From RGIG9115 sp045649825 (GTDB taxonomy: Bacteria; Bacillota; Clostridia; UBA1381), in contig JAZRQO010000019.1 of the NCBI GenBank assembly GCA_045649825.1, positions 1 to 64,000 on the forward strand: a DNA stretch of 64,000 nt. The letters run 5' to 3'. This document shows positions 44,062-52,776 of this stretch, in pieces. How positions within the stretch are numbered: position 1 is the first letter of the stretch; each line of letters starts with the position of its first letter. The position numbers and the translations under genes are program-made. The notes beneath the pieces are model-generated. The model had not been told where the DNA came from. It ran no database searches and worked only from the letters and a program-made list of their open reading frames with translations.

Positions 44062-45291
44062 TTACAGAGTTACTCTGTGGAATACTTTTTTACCTTTTTT
44101 GATTATCATACTTCCGTCAATAATCATATCCTCAGAAACCGTCATATTAACGTCTGTTGCCTTAACATCATTTACAGAAAGTCCATTCTGGGTAATAATT
44201 CTTCTGCCCTCTGCCTTAGAAGCAACGATTCCGCATTCAACAAGCACATCAAGTATACCTTTTCCTACGAGGTCGGGAATTGATGTGGTGGGCATATTCT
44301 CGCTTATGCCGCCTTTAGCAAATACTGCTTCTGCAGCTTCCTTACATTTATTCGCCTCTTCCTCACCGTGAACAAGCTTTGTAACTTCGTATGCAAGGAT
44401 TTTCTTAGCACGATTAAGCTCTTGTCCTTCAAGCTTTTCAAGCTCTCTGATTTCATCCATGGGAACGAATGTAAGAAGCTTTAAGCATTTGATAACATCA
44501 TCATCATTTACGTTTACCCAATACTGATAAAAATCATAGGGAGCAAATTTTTCAGGATCGAGCCATACTGCACCGCTTGCAGTTTTACCCATTTTCTTAC
44601 CTTCACTGTTTGTAAGAAGAGTAAATGTCATACCATACACCTGATTCTGGTCTTTTCTTCGGCAAAGGTCGATACCGCCAAGGATATTACTCCACTGGTC
44701 GTCGCCGCCAAGTTCGATTTTACAACCATACTCACGTGAGAGCATAAGAAAGTCATAGCTCTGCATAAGCATATAGTTAAATTCAAGGAAAGAAAGACCT
44801 TTTTCAAGTCGTTGCTTGAAACATTCTGCAGTAAGCATTTTATTAACTGAGAAGCAAGCTCCGATTTCTCTTAAAAACTCAATATAGTTAAGATTTCTGA
44901 GCCAGTCCGCATTATTTACCATAATCGCCTTGCCATCTGAAAAATCAACTATGCATGAAAGCTGTTTCTTGAATTTTTCACAATTATAATTAATTGTATC
45001 TACCGTCATCATCTGACGCATATCTGTTCTGCCCGATGGGTCGCCAACCATTGCAGTTCCGCCGCCAACCAAAGCTATGGGACGGTGTCCGAAATTCTGC
45101 ATATGACGCATTACAACCATCTGCAAAAAATGTCCTACGTGAAGGCTGTCTGCCGTGGGGTCAAAGCCTATATAGAATGTAACCTTCTCGTTTGCAAGAA
45201 GCTCTCTTATTTCCTTTTCATGTGTTGTCTGAGCGATAAGACCACGCTCGACAAGCACGTCATAAACATTGTCTGCCATTTTAATAATCAT
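44062..45291 (-). CDS. tyrS: Tyrosyl-tRNA synthetase
   Basis: 409 residues. Class I synthetase: the HIGH-like motif DSLHVGHF (near residue 48), the KMSKS-like motif KKMGKT (near 237) and a C-terminal S4 RNA-binding domain (from about 340). Charges tRNA-Tyr. The ATG at 45291 is only three bases from GGAG and an ATG at 45279 is 15 bases away, so the exact start is uncertain by four residues. No T-box is visible upstream; the metA gene precedes it with a structured spacer. Confidence 0.95.
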   Translation of the reverse strand: MIIKMADNVYDVLVERGLIAQTTHEKEIRELLANEKVTFYIGFDPTADSLHVGHFLQMVVMRHMQNFGHRPIALVGGGTAMVGDPSGRTDMRQMMTVDTINYNCEKFKKQLSCIVDFSDGKAIMVNNADWLRNLNYIEFLREIGACFSVNKMLTAECFKQRLEKGLSFLEFNYMLMQSYDFLMLSREYGCKIELGGDDQWSNILGGIDLCRRKDQNQVYGMTFTLLTNSEGKKMGKTASGAVWLDPEKFAPYDFYQYWVNVNDDDVIKCLKLLTFVPMDEIRELEKLEGQELNRAKKILAYEVTKLVHGEEEANKCKEAAEAVFAKGGISENMPTTSIPDLVGKGILDVLVECGIVASKAEGRRIITQNGLSVNDVKATDVNMTVSEDMIIDGSMIIKKGKKVFHRVTL

Positions 45292-45310
45292 TATCTCCTT
45301 TCATAAAACC

Positions 45311-45416
45311 AAGTCTGAAAGAAAATTGTTCATAGTGCCGCTTTGTAGCGAGCGGTGCTGTACGAGTGTACCGCCCCGAGCAAAAAGTGGTGATAGGGGC
45401 AATTTTATTCAGACTT
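45311..45416. other. Long inverted-repeat structure between metA and tyrS
   Basis: AAGTCTGAAAGAAAATTG (45311-45328) and CAATTTTATTCAGACTT (45400-45416) form a terminal stem of about 16 bases. The interior is GC-rich, with nested hairpins such as GCGGT/ACCGC and GTAC/GTAC. The minus strand also carries an open 32-codon frame. It may be a structured leader, an attenuator or an interspersed repeat of the genome. It does not contain a T-box. Confidence 0.5.
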
Positions 45417-45425
45417 AATACTCCT

Positions 45426-46343
45426 TTATTTTATGGTTTTAATATCATATGGTGTTATCTGATACACAAAGTAATTGAGCCAGTTTGAGAATAGCAGCGA
45501 TGCGTGACTCCGCCATTTTACAACAGGCTTCTTTTTGGGGTTATCATCCGGGAAATAGTGCTTTGGTACTTCAGGATTAAGCCCGCGATCCACATCCCTT
45601 ATGTATTCATCACGAAGAGTATTTGCATCATACTCCGAATGTCCCATAACAAAAATCTGTCTGCCTTTATTGGTAAACACAATATACACACCAGCCTCAT
45701 CACTGTGTGACAAAATTTCAAGTTCTTTAACCTTTTTTATGTCCTCTGCACGAACTTCTGTATGACGTGAATGAGGAGCATAGAACTCATTATCAAAGCC
45801 CCTGAGAAGTTTCGCAGTTGAACGGTTTACCTTGTGTTTGAAAATACCTGAGCATTTCTTGGGAAGCGGATACTTATTAACTCCGTAATGATAATAAAGC
45901 CCCGCCTGTGCCGCCCAGCAGATATGAAGTGTGGAAGTAACATTTGTTTTAGTCCACTCCATAAGCTGAGTTAACTCTTCCCAGTAATCTACCTGTTCAA
46001 AAGGCATATTCTCTACAGGGGCACCCGTGATAATCATACCATCGTATTTCAGGTCTTTAATCTCTGAAAACGACTTATAAAATGTTTCCAGATGCTCAAC
46101 AGGCGTATTTCTGGATACGTGTGAATCCATCTGAATAAGGTCAATTTCCACCTGCAGAGGTGAGTTACTAAGCAGCCTCAGGAGCTGAGTTTCCGTTGCT
46201 ATTTTCGTTGGCATAAGATTTACAATAGCAATCTTAAGAGGTCGTATATCCTGATGCATAGCTTTTGTTTCACTCATAACAAAAACATTTTCTCCTCTGA
46301 GCTGTCCGGTAGCCGGAAGCCTGTCGGGTATTCTGATTGGCAT
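45426..46343 (-). CDS. metA: Homoserine O-acetyltransferase, MetA family
   Basis: 305 residues. First committed step of methionine biosynthesis: acyl transfer from an acyl-CoA to homoserine. Class I glutamine amidotransferase-like fold with the catalytic cysteine at 142 (HICWAAQAG) and a later His-Glu pair. Residue 111 is Glu (TGAPVEN), which in characterised homologs specifies acetyl-CoA rather than succinyl-CoA. AGGAGGTG lies seven bases before the ATG. A promoter is at 46379-46407. Confidence 0.95.
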   Translation of the reverse strand: MPIRIPDRLPATGQLRGENVFVMSETKAMHQDIRPLKIAIVNLMPTKIATETQLLRLLSNSPLQVEIDLIQMDSHVSRNTPVEHLETFYKSFSEIKDLKYDGMIITGAPVENMPFEQVDYWEELTQLMEWTKTNVTSTLHICWAAQAGLYYHYGVNKYPLPKKCSGIFKHKVNRSTAKLLRGFDNEFYAPHSRHTEVRAEDIKKVKELEILSHSDEAGVYIVFTNKGRQIFVMGHSEYDANTLRDEYIRDVDRGLNPEVPKHYFPDDNPKKKPVVKWRSHASLLFSNWLNYFVYQITPYDIKTIK

Positions 46344-46378
46344 ATACTTGCACCTCCTGATAATCTTATATTTAGTTG

Positions 46379-46407
46379 ATTATATCACAAATATAATAAC
46401 AATACAA
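46379..46407 (-). promoter_or_regulatory. Promoter of metA
   Basis: Minus strand TTGTAT, a 17-base spacer and TATAAT with an extended TG. No SAM or SMK riboswitch-like leader fits in the 35-base 5' UTR. Confidence 0.75.
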
Positions 46408-46470
46408 TACTTAAATTAAATATTTTTTTTATTAATTCATCTATGTAAGTGTTAAAAATAAACAAAAAAA

Positions 46471-46529
46471 ACAAAACGCCGCCTAAGGGTAGAAGCTCCG
46501 GGGTTACCGGTCTTAAGCCTGCGTTTTGT
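46471..46529 (-). terminator. Elaborate terminator hairpin after rny
   Basis: The minus strand reads ACAAAACGC..GCGTTTTGT plus a T run. Inside it lies GCTTAAG/CTTAGGC and a CCGG-CCGG stem-loop. The long inner structure exceeds a plain terminator. Confidence 0.8.
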
Positions 46530-46562
46530 ATTATTTCTAATTCTGCCAAACAAAAGCTTTAA

Positions 46563-48119
46563 TTACTTAGCGTAATCCACTGCTCTCGTTTCACGAATCA
46601 GACTAACCTTAATCTGGCCGGGATATTCAAGTTCTGCTTCGATTTTCTTAGCAATGTCCCTTGCCACAAGTACCATTCCTTCGTCGTTCACAACATCAGG
46701 CTTAATCATAATTCTGATCTCACGACCTGCCTGAATAGCAAATGACTTTTCAACACCGTTAAACTCATTTGATATTTCTTCCAGCTTTTGAAGCCTCTGA
46801 ATATATGTTTCGAGATTTTCACGGCGTGCACCCGGACGGGCAGCCGAAATGGCATCCGCTGCCTGTACAAGACAAGCAACAAGAGTTTCAGGTTCAACGT
46901 CACCGTGATGTGCCATGATGGCATGGATAACGTCTTTGTTTTCTCGGTATTTTTTAGCTATATCGGCACCGATAGTTACGTGTGAGCCTTCGATTTCATG
47001 GTCGACAGCTTTACCGATATCGTGAAGCAATCCTGCACGTTTTGCAAGCTTTACGTCAAGTCCAAGCTCTCCTGCCATTACGCCTGCAAGGTGTGAAACC
47101 TCAATTGAATGGCGAAGAACATTCTGACCATAGCTTGTACGGAAACGAAGCTTACCAAGAAGCTTGATGAGTTCGGGATGGAGTCCATGCACACCTGTTT
47201 CAAATGCAGCATTTTCACCTTCCTGCTTAATTAAAGCATCAACTTCTTTCTTGGCCTTTTCAACGCTTTCTTCAATCCTTGTGGGATGAATTCTACCGTC
47301 TGTTATAAGCTTTTCAAGTGCAAGCTTTGCAACCTCTCGTCTGACGGGATCAAAGCTTGAAACGATAACTGCCTCAGGAGTATCGTCGATAATAAGCTCA
47401 ACGCCTGTCATTGTTTCGAGAGTTCTGATGTTACGTCCTTCACGTCCTATAATTCTTCCCTTCATTTCGTCGTTAGGAAGGTTTACAACAGAAACCGTTG
47501 TTTCTGCAACGTGGTCGGCAGCCACACGCTGAATGGACATTGCAACGATATTCTTCGCTGTGCGTTCCGCATTTTCTTTTGCTTCCTGCTCAATTTCCTT
47601 TACAAGCTTAGCTGCATCGTGACGAACATCCTCTTCAATATCCTTCATAAGGATATCTACCGCTTCTTCACGAGTCATGCCTGAAATTTTTTCAAGCTGA
47701 ATTGTTTGCTCTTTCTTTATTTGTGCGATTTCCTCGTCTTTTTGCTCAAGTTCTTTAAGCTTCTGATTAAGATTTGCATCTTTCTTTTCCAAAGCTTCGG
47801 TTTTACGGTCGAGGTTTTCTTCCTTCTGAGTGAGTCTGCGTTCCTGACGTGAAATTTCAACTCGTCGTTCTTTCATTTCTTTGTCAAGGTCAGCTCTGAG
47901 CCTCTGATTTTCCTCTTTCGCCTCAAGCATAAGCTCACGCTTTTTAGCGTCAGCAGTTTTTACCGCTTCTGCAATAATACTTTCCGCTTCCTTCTCGGCA
48001 GAACCAAGTCTGGCTTCAGCCACCTTTTTTCTGTATGCAATACCGATGAAGAAGGATGCAATATTAAGCAGTGCGAATAAAACAGTCAGTATAATCAATA
48101 ACTTTTCTATATCAAGCAC
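46563..48119 (-). CDS. rny: Ribonuclease Y
   Basis: 518 residues. Membrane-anchored endonuclease that starts mRNA decay in Firmicutes. N-terminal membrane helix (about 5-25), a long coiled coil (about 30-190), a KH domain with GRIIGREGRNIR (near 218) and an HD domain with LLHDIGKAVDHE (near 366). Starts at a GTG (48119) preceded by AGGGG. Its 5' leader is long and structured. Confidence 0.95.
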   Translation of the reverse strand: MLDIEKLLIILTVLFALLNIASFFIGIAYRKKVAEARLGSAEKEAESIIAEAVKTADAKKRELMLEAKEENQRLRADLDKEMKERRVEISRQERRLTQKEENLDRKTEALEKKDANLNQKLKELEQKDEEIAQIKKEQTIQLEKISGMTREEAVDILMKDIEEDVRHDAAKLVKEIEQEAKENAERTAKNIVAMSIQRVAADHVAETTVSVVNLPNDEMKGRIIGREGRNIRTLETMTGVELIIDDTPEAVIVSSFDPVRREVAKLALEKLITDGRIHPTRIEESVEKAKKEVDALIKQEGENAAFETGVHGLHPELIKLLGKLRFRTSYGQNVLRHSIEVSHLAGVMAGELGLDVKLAKRAGLLHDIGKAVDHEIEGSHVTIGADIAKKYRENKDVIHAIMAHHGDVEPETLVACLVQAADAISAARPGARRENLETYIQRLQKLEEISNEFNGVEKSFAIQAGREIRIMIKPDVVNDEGMVLVARDIAKKIEAELEYPGQIKVSLIRETRAVDYAK

Positions 48120-48159
48120 CCCCTAAATATTAGATTGGGATACATTCTAAAAATAAAAT

Positions 48160-48245
48160 GAACGCCGCCGGCAAAGTCAGACTCTGCCGCACACAGCAAA
48201 GCATTTTGCAGGTAATAACAGCTGCTATGTAGTTAACGAGCGTTC
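48160..48245 (-). ncRNA. Structured 5' leader of rny
   Basis: GAACGC and GCGTTC close a domain of 86 bases. Inside, CGGCAGAGTC pairs with GACTTTGCCG (one G-U), and a CAGC/GCTG hairpin lies beside it. With a start near 48355 the leader is about 235 bases. It has no terminator or anti-SD feature that I can name; RNase autoregulation by a leader stem is possible. Confidence 0.5.
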
Positions 48246-48361
48246 CCGAATTTCAAAGAATGCTCCATTTTAGTATAATCAACTACACATACCTCCCGCA
48301 GGAGGCAGATTCATTTATTAATACAGAAAAATTCCTTAAAGAAATACCAGCATACTCCTAT

Positions 48362-48390
48362 ATTTTAAACCAATTTCATATATTTGTCAA
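48362..48390 (-). promoter_or_regulatory. Promoter of rny
   Basis: Minus strand TTGACA, a 17-base spacer and TAAAAT. Confidence 0.7.
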
Positions 48391-48457
48391 GATATTTCAA
48401 AAAAATAATTGTTTCTTTTTGATTACACCACAAGATATAGAATTTCACTCAAAATAA

Positions 48458-48486
48458 GAACACATTGTCACAAATGCAATGTGTTC
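48458..48486 (-). terminator. Terminator of the SLC13-type transporter gene
   Basis: GAACACATTG and CAATGTGTTC form a perfect 10-base stem around TCACAAATG, followed on the minus strand by TTATTTTG. The rest of 48120-48546 is the rny leader and promoter. Confidence 0.65.
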
Positions 48487-48546
48487 TCTAAAACAAAAAA
48501 ACATTCTATAAGTAATCATCAACCATTATAGATTAAGTTGTGTTTC

Positions 48547-49851
48547 TTAAACCAGCGGATAAATCGTCGGAACAAGAAACAACAATATTAATATTGCAAT
48601 GAGAGTTATAGGTCCCCCATATTTAAGATAATCACTAAATTTATAATTTGCAACCATCGACATTCCAATTGTTGTATTCGCCAACGGTGTTGCAACGGCC
48701 ATTGCAGCAGCAATTGTAAGCCCAATAGAAATCGAGTATGTATTATAACCCATCCTCTCCGTAATAGAAAATACAATAGGCAAAATAATCGTAAGTACTG
48801 TCGAATTGGATAAAAATTGTGTCAAAACAACCACCAACACAAGAAATGCACCATAAAGCACAAGAGGTGATACATTATTTCCGAACAAGCCAATAAACCA
48901 AGTTGCTAATAGTTCTCCTCCGCCACTTGAATTTAATCCTGCCGCAATTCCAAGACAAGAACAAAACCATATCGCCAGATTCCAATTTATACTTTTGAGC
49001 GCCTCTTTGTGAGAAATACAACCGGTTAAAACACAAGCCAATGCAGACATAAGTGCAACTACGCCGATGTTGAATGCAGGGATATATTCTTTGACTTTGT
49101 CGGCAAAAACAAACAAAACCAGAGTTGTAACAAAAATTATTGCCATAGCTATCATTTTTCCCTTGCTATATACCTTTTCTTCAGAAGTTTCTTTCAATAT
49201 CGGAACAAATGTATAATCTTCTTGATTACCCCAGATCCGTTTACCTAAAGGATATCCGATAAAGCCCGCATATAGTACCAAAACCGCAATCATCAAAAAT
49301 CCCGGGAGCGCAAAACTAAAGAAACCAAATCCGTTACCAGTTCCCAAATATTCTTCCAACAAACCATTAGCTGTCAGCTGGGTTGTAGAGCCAACAAGAG
49401 TCGCCGCACCGCCTATAACTGCCGCCATAGAAACCGGCATAATCACATTTTTAAAATGAACTTTATTATTTGAAGAACACACGCCCGTCAAAATAGAAAT
49501 CATAATTGCGAGCGTAGCAATATTTGAAAGAAAGGCAGAAATAACAGCAGTAATTGCTGTACTAAGAATAACAACCAGCCTTTCGTTTCCTCTCGCTAAT
49601 TGAATAACCTTATTACCTATTAATTGTGCAAGTCCGGTATTAAAAGTAGCCTGCCCCACTACCATCATAGCGCAAATAAGTAAAATAGTACTACTACCAA
49701 AATTTTTAAAAGCATCGTTGAAAGATACAATATTTGTAAGCATCATTGCAACAACACCCAAAAGAGCCACAGTAGCTGTAGACAACTTATTCCAAATAAA
49801 CAATACAACAACAATCGCAAAAATTATCAAACTCAAAACCGCCGGTGACAT
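48547..49851 (-). CDS. SLC13/DASS-type anion permease
   Basis: 434 residues, about 11 membrane spans. The repeats with conserved asparagine-threonine motifs (STTQLTANGLLEEY, SNSTVLTIILP) are those of divalent anion/sodium symporters, which take up sulfate, dicarboxylates or related anions. The specific substrate is not predictable. AAGGAGAGG lies before the ATG. It stands alone, next to the IS element. Confidence 0.85.
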   Translation of the reverse strand: MSPAVLSLIIFAIVVVLFIWNKLSTATVALLGVVAMMLTNIVSFNDAFKNFGSSTILLICAMMVVGQATFNTGLAQLIGNKVIQLARGNERLVVILSTAITAVISAFLSNIATLAIMISILTGVCSSNNKVHFKNVIMPVSMAAVIGGAATLVGSTTQLTANGLLEEYLGTGNGFGFFSFALPGFLMIAVLVLYAGFIGYPLGKRIWGNQEDYTFVPILKETSEEKVYSKGKMIAMAIIFVTTLVLFVFADKVKEYIPAFNIGVVALMSALACVLTGCISHKEALKSINWNLAIWFCSCLGIAAGLNSSGGGELLATWFIGLFGNNVSPLVLYGAFLVLVVVLTQFLSNSTVLTIILPIVFSITERMGYNTYSISIGLTIAAAMAVATPLANTTIGMSMVANYKFSDYLKYGGPITLIAILILLFLVPTIYPLV

Positions 49852-49975
49852 AATAATCCCTCTCCTTTTATAATTTTATTAGCCACGTGCAAAACTCTAA
49901 AAACATAGAGTTTATGCAGTTTGACGGATGTGGCAAATCCGTTTTATCACTATAAAATTTGTAAAAATGTATAGA

Positions 49976-50037
49976 AAAAACCACTCTGATTTGATATAAT
50001 ATAGTTGTAGAAAATCTCACAAAGGAGAGTGGTTTTT
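49976..50037 (+). other. Inverted repeat around the transposase translation start
   Basis: AAAAACCACTCT (49976-49987) and AGAGTGGTTTTT (50026-50037) enclose the transposase promoter (TATAAT near 49994) and overlap the Shine-Dalgarno AAGGAG at 50022-50027. Read-through RNA would hide the ribosome binding site, whereas RNA started inside would lack the first arm. This is a known IS self-control strategy. Confidence 0.6.
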
Positions 50038-50136
50038 ATCTATCGTCAAGAACTTTTAAAAGACATCAGTCTTTTTACTTCATAACCTAAAGCTAAATTT
50101 TATGATGAATTATTCATCAACTTAGATTTAAGCTGT

Positions 50137-51306
50137 ATGCCTGCTCGCAACTCCAAAACAGGTCGTGTTAACTACAGCAATCATGCAATGATTTGTGCTT
50201 TTATCGTCATGAAGTGCGAAGGCTTTTCGCAAATTTCAGATTTACACGATTATTTGTCAAACAACCTAATTATTGCTCATTACTGCGGTTTCGATATAAC
50301 GAAAAATTTGCCTTCCTATTCCAAATTTACCCGTTTCATCCGTGAGTTTGACAATGATCTACTCCATAATGTTATGCAGACACAGGTTTTAAATGCAGTT
50401 GATTTAGCTCTGATTAATAATTCCTTTGTTGCTTTGGATGCGACTCCTGTTAAGGCTAATGTTTCTAACAACAATCCTAAGTCTTTTAGAAAAAACAAAT
50501 TTTCTAAAGATGAACACCCAAATGCTGATAAAGATTGTGCTTTAGGGGTGCAAACCGCTTCAAACCAACACAACGAAAAGAAATATGAATTCTACTGGGG
50601 TTACAAAAATCATATCCTCGTTGACTGCATATCGGGCTTACCCATATGTGAATTAACAACCGGTGCCGATGTTTCAGACAGTTCCGTAACTCTTGAAATC
50701 CTTGAAAAAACCAATTCTTTTCTACCTTTAGCTGAGTGTTCATTTTTGGCGGATAAAGCATATGATGTTAAAGCTATTTACAATGCTGTTCATAGCACAT
50801 ACAATGGTGATTGTTTTATTGCTCTTAACAAACGTAATACAAAAGATCCGAGGAAACTTCCGGTGGGTAATATTACTTGCGAAGCGGGACTTGCAATGAA
50901 CAAGGATGGCAAGTTCTCAGATAATGGTCGAACACGTCAGAAATATTGTTACCCTTTTAAATCTTCAAAGTCTGGATGTTGTCCTTGCAATCATAAAAAT
51001 TGGAATAATGGCAAGAAACATCGCGGTTGTACAAAATATGTTACCATTCCTAATGATTACAGGCTTTCTATTGACAGAAACTCAATTGCTTTCAAATCTG
51101 TTTATGCTCTCAGAACTGAGGCTGAACGATACAATTCCCGTTTTAAACAAGCAGGTTGTGAAAGAGTTTTTGTTCGTAATGGTAATTCGGTAAAAAACCT
51201 TAATACCATTGCTCACATTTCTCTTCTGTCAATAGCAATAACCACTGTTATCACTGAGAAAAGAGTTTCATATCGTTGTGCAAAAACAGTAAAACGACTT
51301 GCTTGA
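50137..51306 (+). CDS. DDE transposase, IS1182-like, N-terminally truncated
   Basis: 389 residues as an open frame. The catalytic triad is visible: LDATPVKAN (first Asp), ADKAYD (second Asp) and RTEAERYNSRFK (Glu). An N-terminal DUF772-like segment begins the frame. Upstream codons in the same frame (IYRQELLKDISLFTS) are followed by a TAA at 50083-50085, then PKAKFYDELFINL. So the original protein began near the ribosome binding site at 50022 and has been broken by a nonsense codon or small indel. No ribosome binding site is near 50137. The element copy is therefore likely inactive. Confidence 0.7.
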   Translation: MPARNSKTGRVNYSNHAMICAFIVMKCEGFSQISDLHDYLSNNLIIAHYCGFDITKNLPSYSKFTRFIREFDNDLLHNVMQTQVLNAVDLALINNSFVALDATPVKANVSNNNPKSFRKNKFSKDEHPNADKDCALGVQTASNQHNEKKYEFYWGYKNHILVDCISGLPICELTTGADVSDSSVTLEILEKTNSFLPLAECSFLADKAYDVKAIYNAVHSTYNGDCFIALNKRNTKDPRKLPVGNITCEAGLAMNKDGKFSDNGRTRQKYCYPFKSSKSGCCPCNHKNWNNGKKHRGCTKYVTIPNDYRLSIDRNSIAFKSVYALRTEAERYNSRFKQAGCERVFVRNGNSVKNLNTIAHISLLSIAITTVITEKRVSYRCAKTVKRLA

Positions 51307-51451
51307 TATGATTGATACATTAAAAATTCCTTTTTAGCCATGAGGCTTGTTTGCTATGCCTGTTTTTTCGTCCTTTTCATAAATTTTTAATTAATTTCTT
51401 TTTAGTGATTATCCCTTTGATTTTTATCTGAGTTTTGAACTTCTCTAAATT

Positions 51452-52717
51452 CTATCTCAAAACATCTGCATCAAACTGTGAAACGAGCATATTTTCTCCT
51501 GATTCATCAAGCACAACGAGCTTTGATTGTACCCATTTAACCACTTCTTCAGATTTTTCTTTATCCACAAGAATAACTATTTCACAAATCCTCTGCTTAA
51601 CATCTCCGGTTTGAGGAACTGTTTCCCCAACAAAATAACGTTGTGAAAATGCAACAACATCGGGATGCCTACTTATTTCTTCAACGCCATCAAACACCGC
51701 TATTGTTCCACCGCGAGCCGCCACCAAAAGCTGAACAGAAGTTTTACCATTGAGCTTATATGCATCTTTAAGTCGCCCATCATAGTCACTTATACTTCCT
51801 CCAAGTGCCAGAATAATCATTTCTTTCATCAGGTTTATACCTGTTGCTTTTTCAAGAAGTTTTTCATAGTCTGCTCCCGGGAATCTCAGCCCGGGATCAT
51901 AAAACCTAACCGTTTCACCATCTATAAATCCTTGCATAAACACCGGTGCATTTTTTATTCCTATAGATTTAAGCGCTTTTACAACTCTGGTGTGTACATT
52001 TTTCAAATACATATCCGTATAAACAGACGGAGAGACAGCGCCAACACACTGCTTATTTAACCCATCCTCTTCTTTGCCCAGATAACGATCCCCTGTACGT
52101 GTAAGATACGGCTGACCATCTTTAAAAACATATGACATTGAAAAATCTTGATTTTCTGCCATATATTTTTCTATTATGGCAAGTCCGTTGGTAGATTCTT
52201 TTTTTGCTTTTTCAATTGCGGGCATCAATTCATCTCTATTATAACACACTGCTTGTCCGCGCGAACCTCGACTGTCAACAGGTTTAACAAGAACGGGATA
52301 TTCTATGTTACCATTAACAATATCATCCTCTTCATACTGAGGAATAACATCTACCCCATTTTCTATACACATTTTTTTGAAGGCATTTTTATCTGTCAGC
52401 TTATAAAACTGGTCTCTTGTACCAAAGCAAGGAAGCCCCAATCTTTCACATATTTGCTGATGAGGGCGCTGACCTATGTCGTTACAAAAATTAATTACTC
52501 CGTCAACCTTATTTGTTTTACAATACTCAACAATTTCATCCACATCCAAAACATTAAGGTACAGAGCCTCATCTGCTATCCTCTTTGCCGGTGATTCCTC
52601 TATCGGCAATGAATCGGTAACAATTGTATAAATGCCTAATTCCTTTGCCGCTTCAACCACTTTTACATGTATCACATTGCCACAAAGTATAAGAAGTTTT
52701 TTTGAACTATAATTCAT
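51452..52717 (-). CDS. ATP-grasp ligase, copy 1 of the polysaccharide locus
   Basis: 421 residues. A Rossmann-like pre-ATP-grasp domain (ILCGNVIHVKVVEAA, 1 to about 110) precedes an ATP-grasp module. The grasp loop is glycine-rich, DSRGSRG (about 148), with LAIIEKYM and DPGLRFPGADY. Such enzymes join a carboxylate to an amine or thiol via an acyl-phosphate. Here it may make an amide or ester on a sugar or attach an amino acid to a polysaccharide precursor. It lies next to a clear paralog. The ribosome binding site is weak. Confidence 0.75.
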   Translation of the reverse strand: MNYSSKKLLILCGNVIHVKVVEAAKELGIYTIVTDSLPIEESPAKRIADEALYLNVLDVDEIVEYCKTNKVDGVINFCNDIGQRPHQQICERLGLPCFGTRDQFYKLTDKNAFKKMCIENGVDVIPQYEEDDIVNGNIEYPVLVKPVDSRGSRGQAVCYNRDELMPAIEKAKKESTNGLAIIEKYMAENQDFSMSYVFKDGQPYLTRTGDRYLGKEEDGLNKQCVGAVSPSVYTDMYLKNVHTRVVKALKSIGIKNAPVFMQGFIDGETVRFYDPGLRFPGADYEKLLEKATGINLMKEMIILALGGSISDYDGRLKDAYKLNGKTSVQLLVAARGGTIAVFDGVEEISRHPDVVAFSQRYFVGETVPQTGDVKQRICEIVILVDKEKSEEVVKWVQSKLVVLDESGENMLVSQFDADVLR

Positions 52718-52776
52718 TTCAATACCCCATTTTGAATAATTAATTTATGTTCGTATAATAAACAAATCCCGATATA

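Larger units (their letters stand above)
49890..51437 (+). mobile_element. IS element with a DDE transposase, probably decayed
   Basis: The transposase reading frame plus flanks. Candidate end repeats are CAAAACTC at 49890-49897 and its reverse complement at 51430-51437, with partial similarity beyond; the ends are tentative. No clear target duplication. It inserted between the SLC13-type gene and the polysaccharide locus. Confidence 0.55.

Noticed and set aside
45292..45425. T-box upstream of tyrS
   Set aside because: The spacer lacks the GGTGGNACCGCG-type core and a terminator/antiterminator pair; the GCGGTAC-like stretch is part of another hairpin.
46471..46529. Twister-type ribozyme
   Set aside because: A few bases resemble twister (CCGCCTAA at one end), but the conserved AAGCCCGG-like core is missing and the pairing is that of a plain long hairpin.
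48293..48306. CCTCC-CGCA-GGAGG palindrome in the rny leader as an anti-Shine-Dalgarno switch
   Set aside because: The GGAGG is about 180 bases upstream of the rny start and has no reading frame behind it, so it cannot act as the rny ribosome site.
48260..48457. 65-residue plus-strand frame in the rny leader
   Set aside because: It lies antisense to the rny promoter and leader and has no ribosome binding site.
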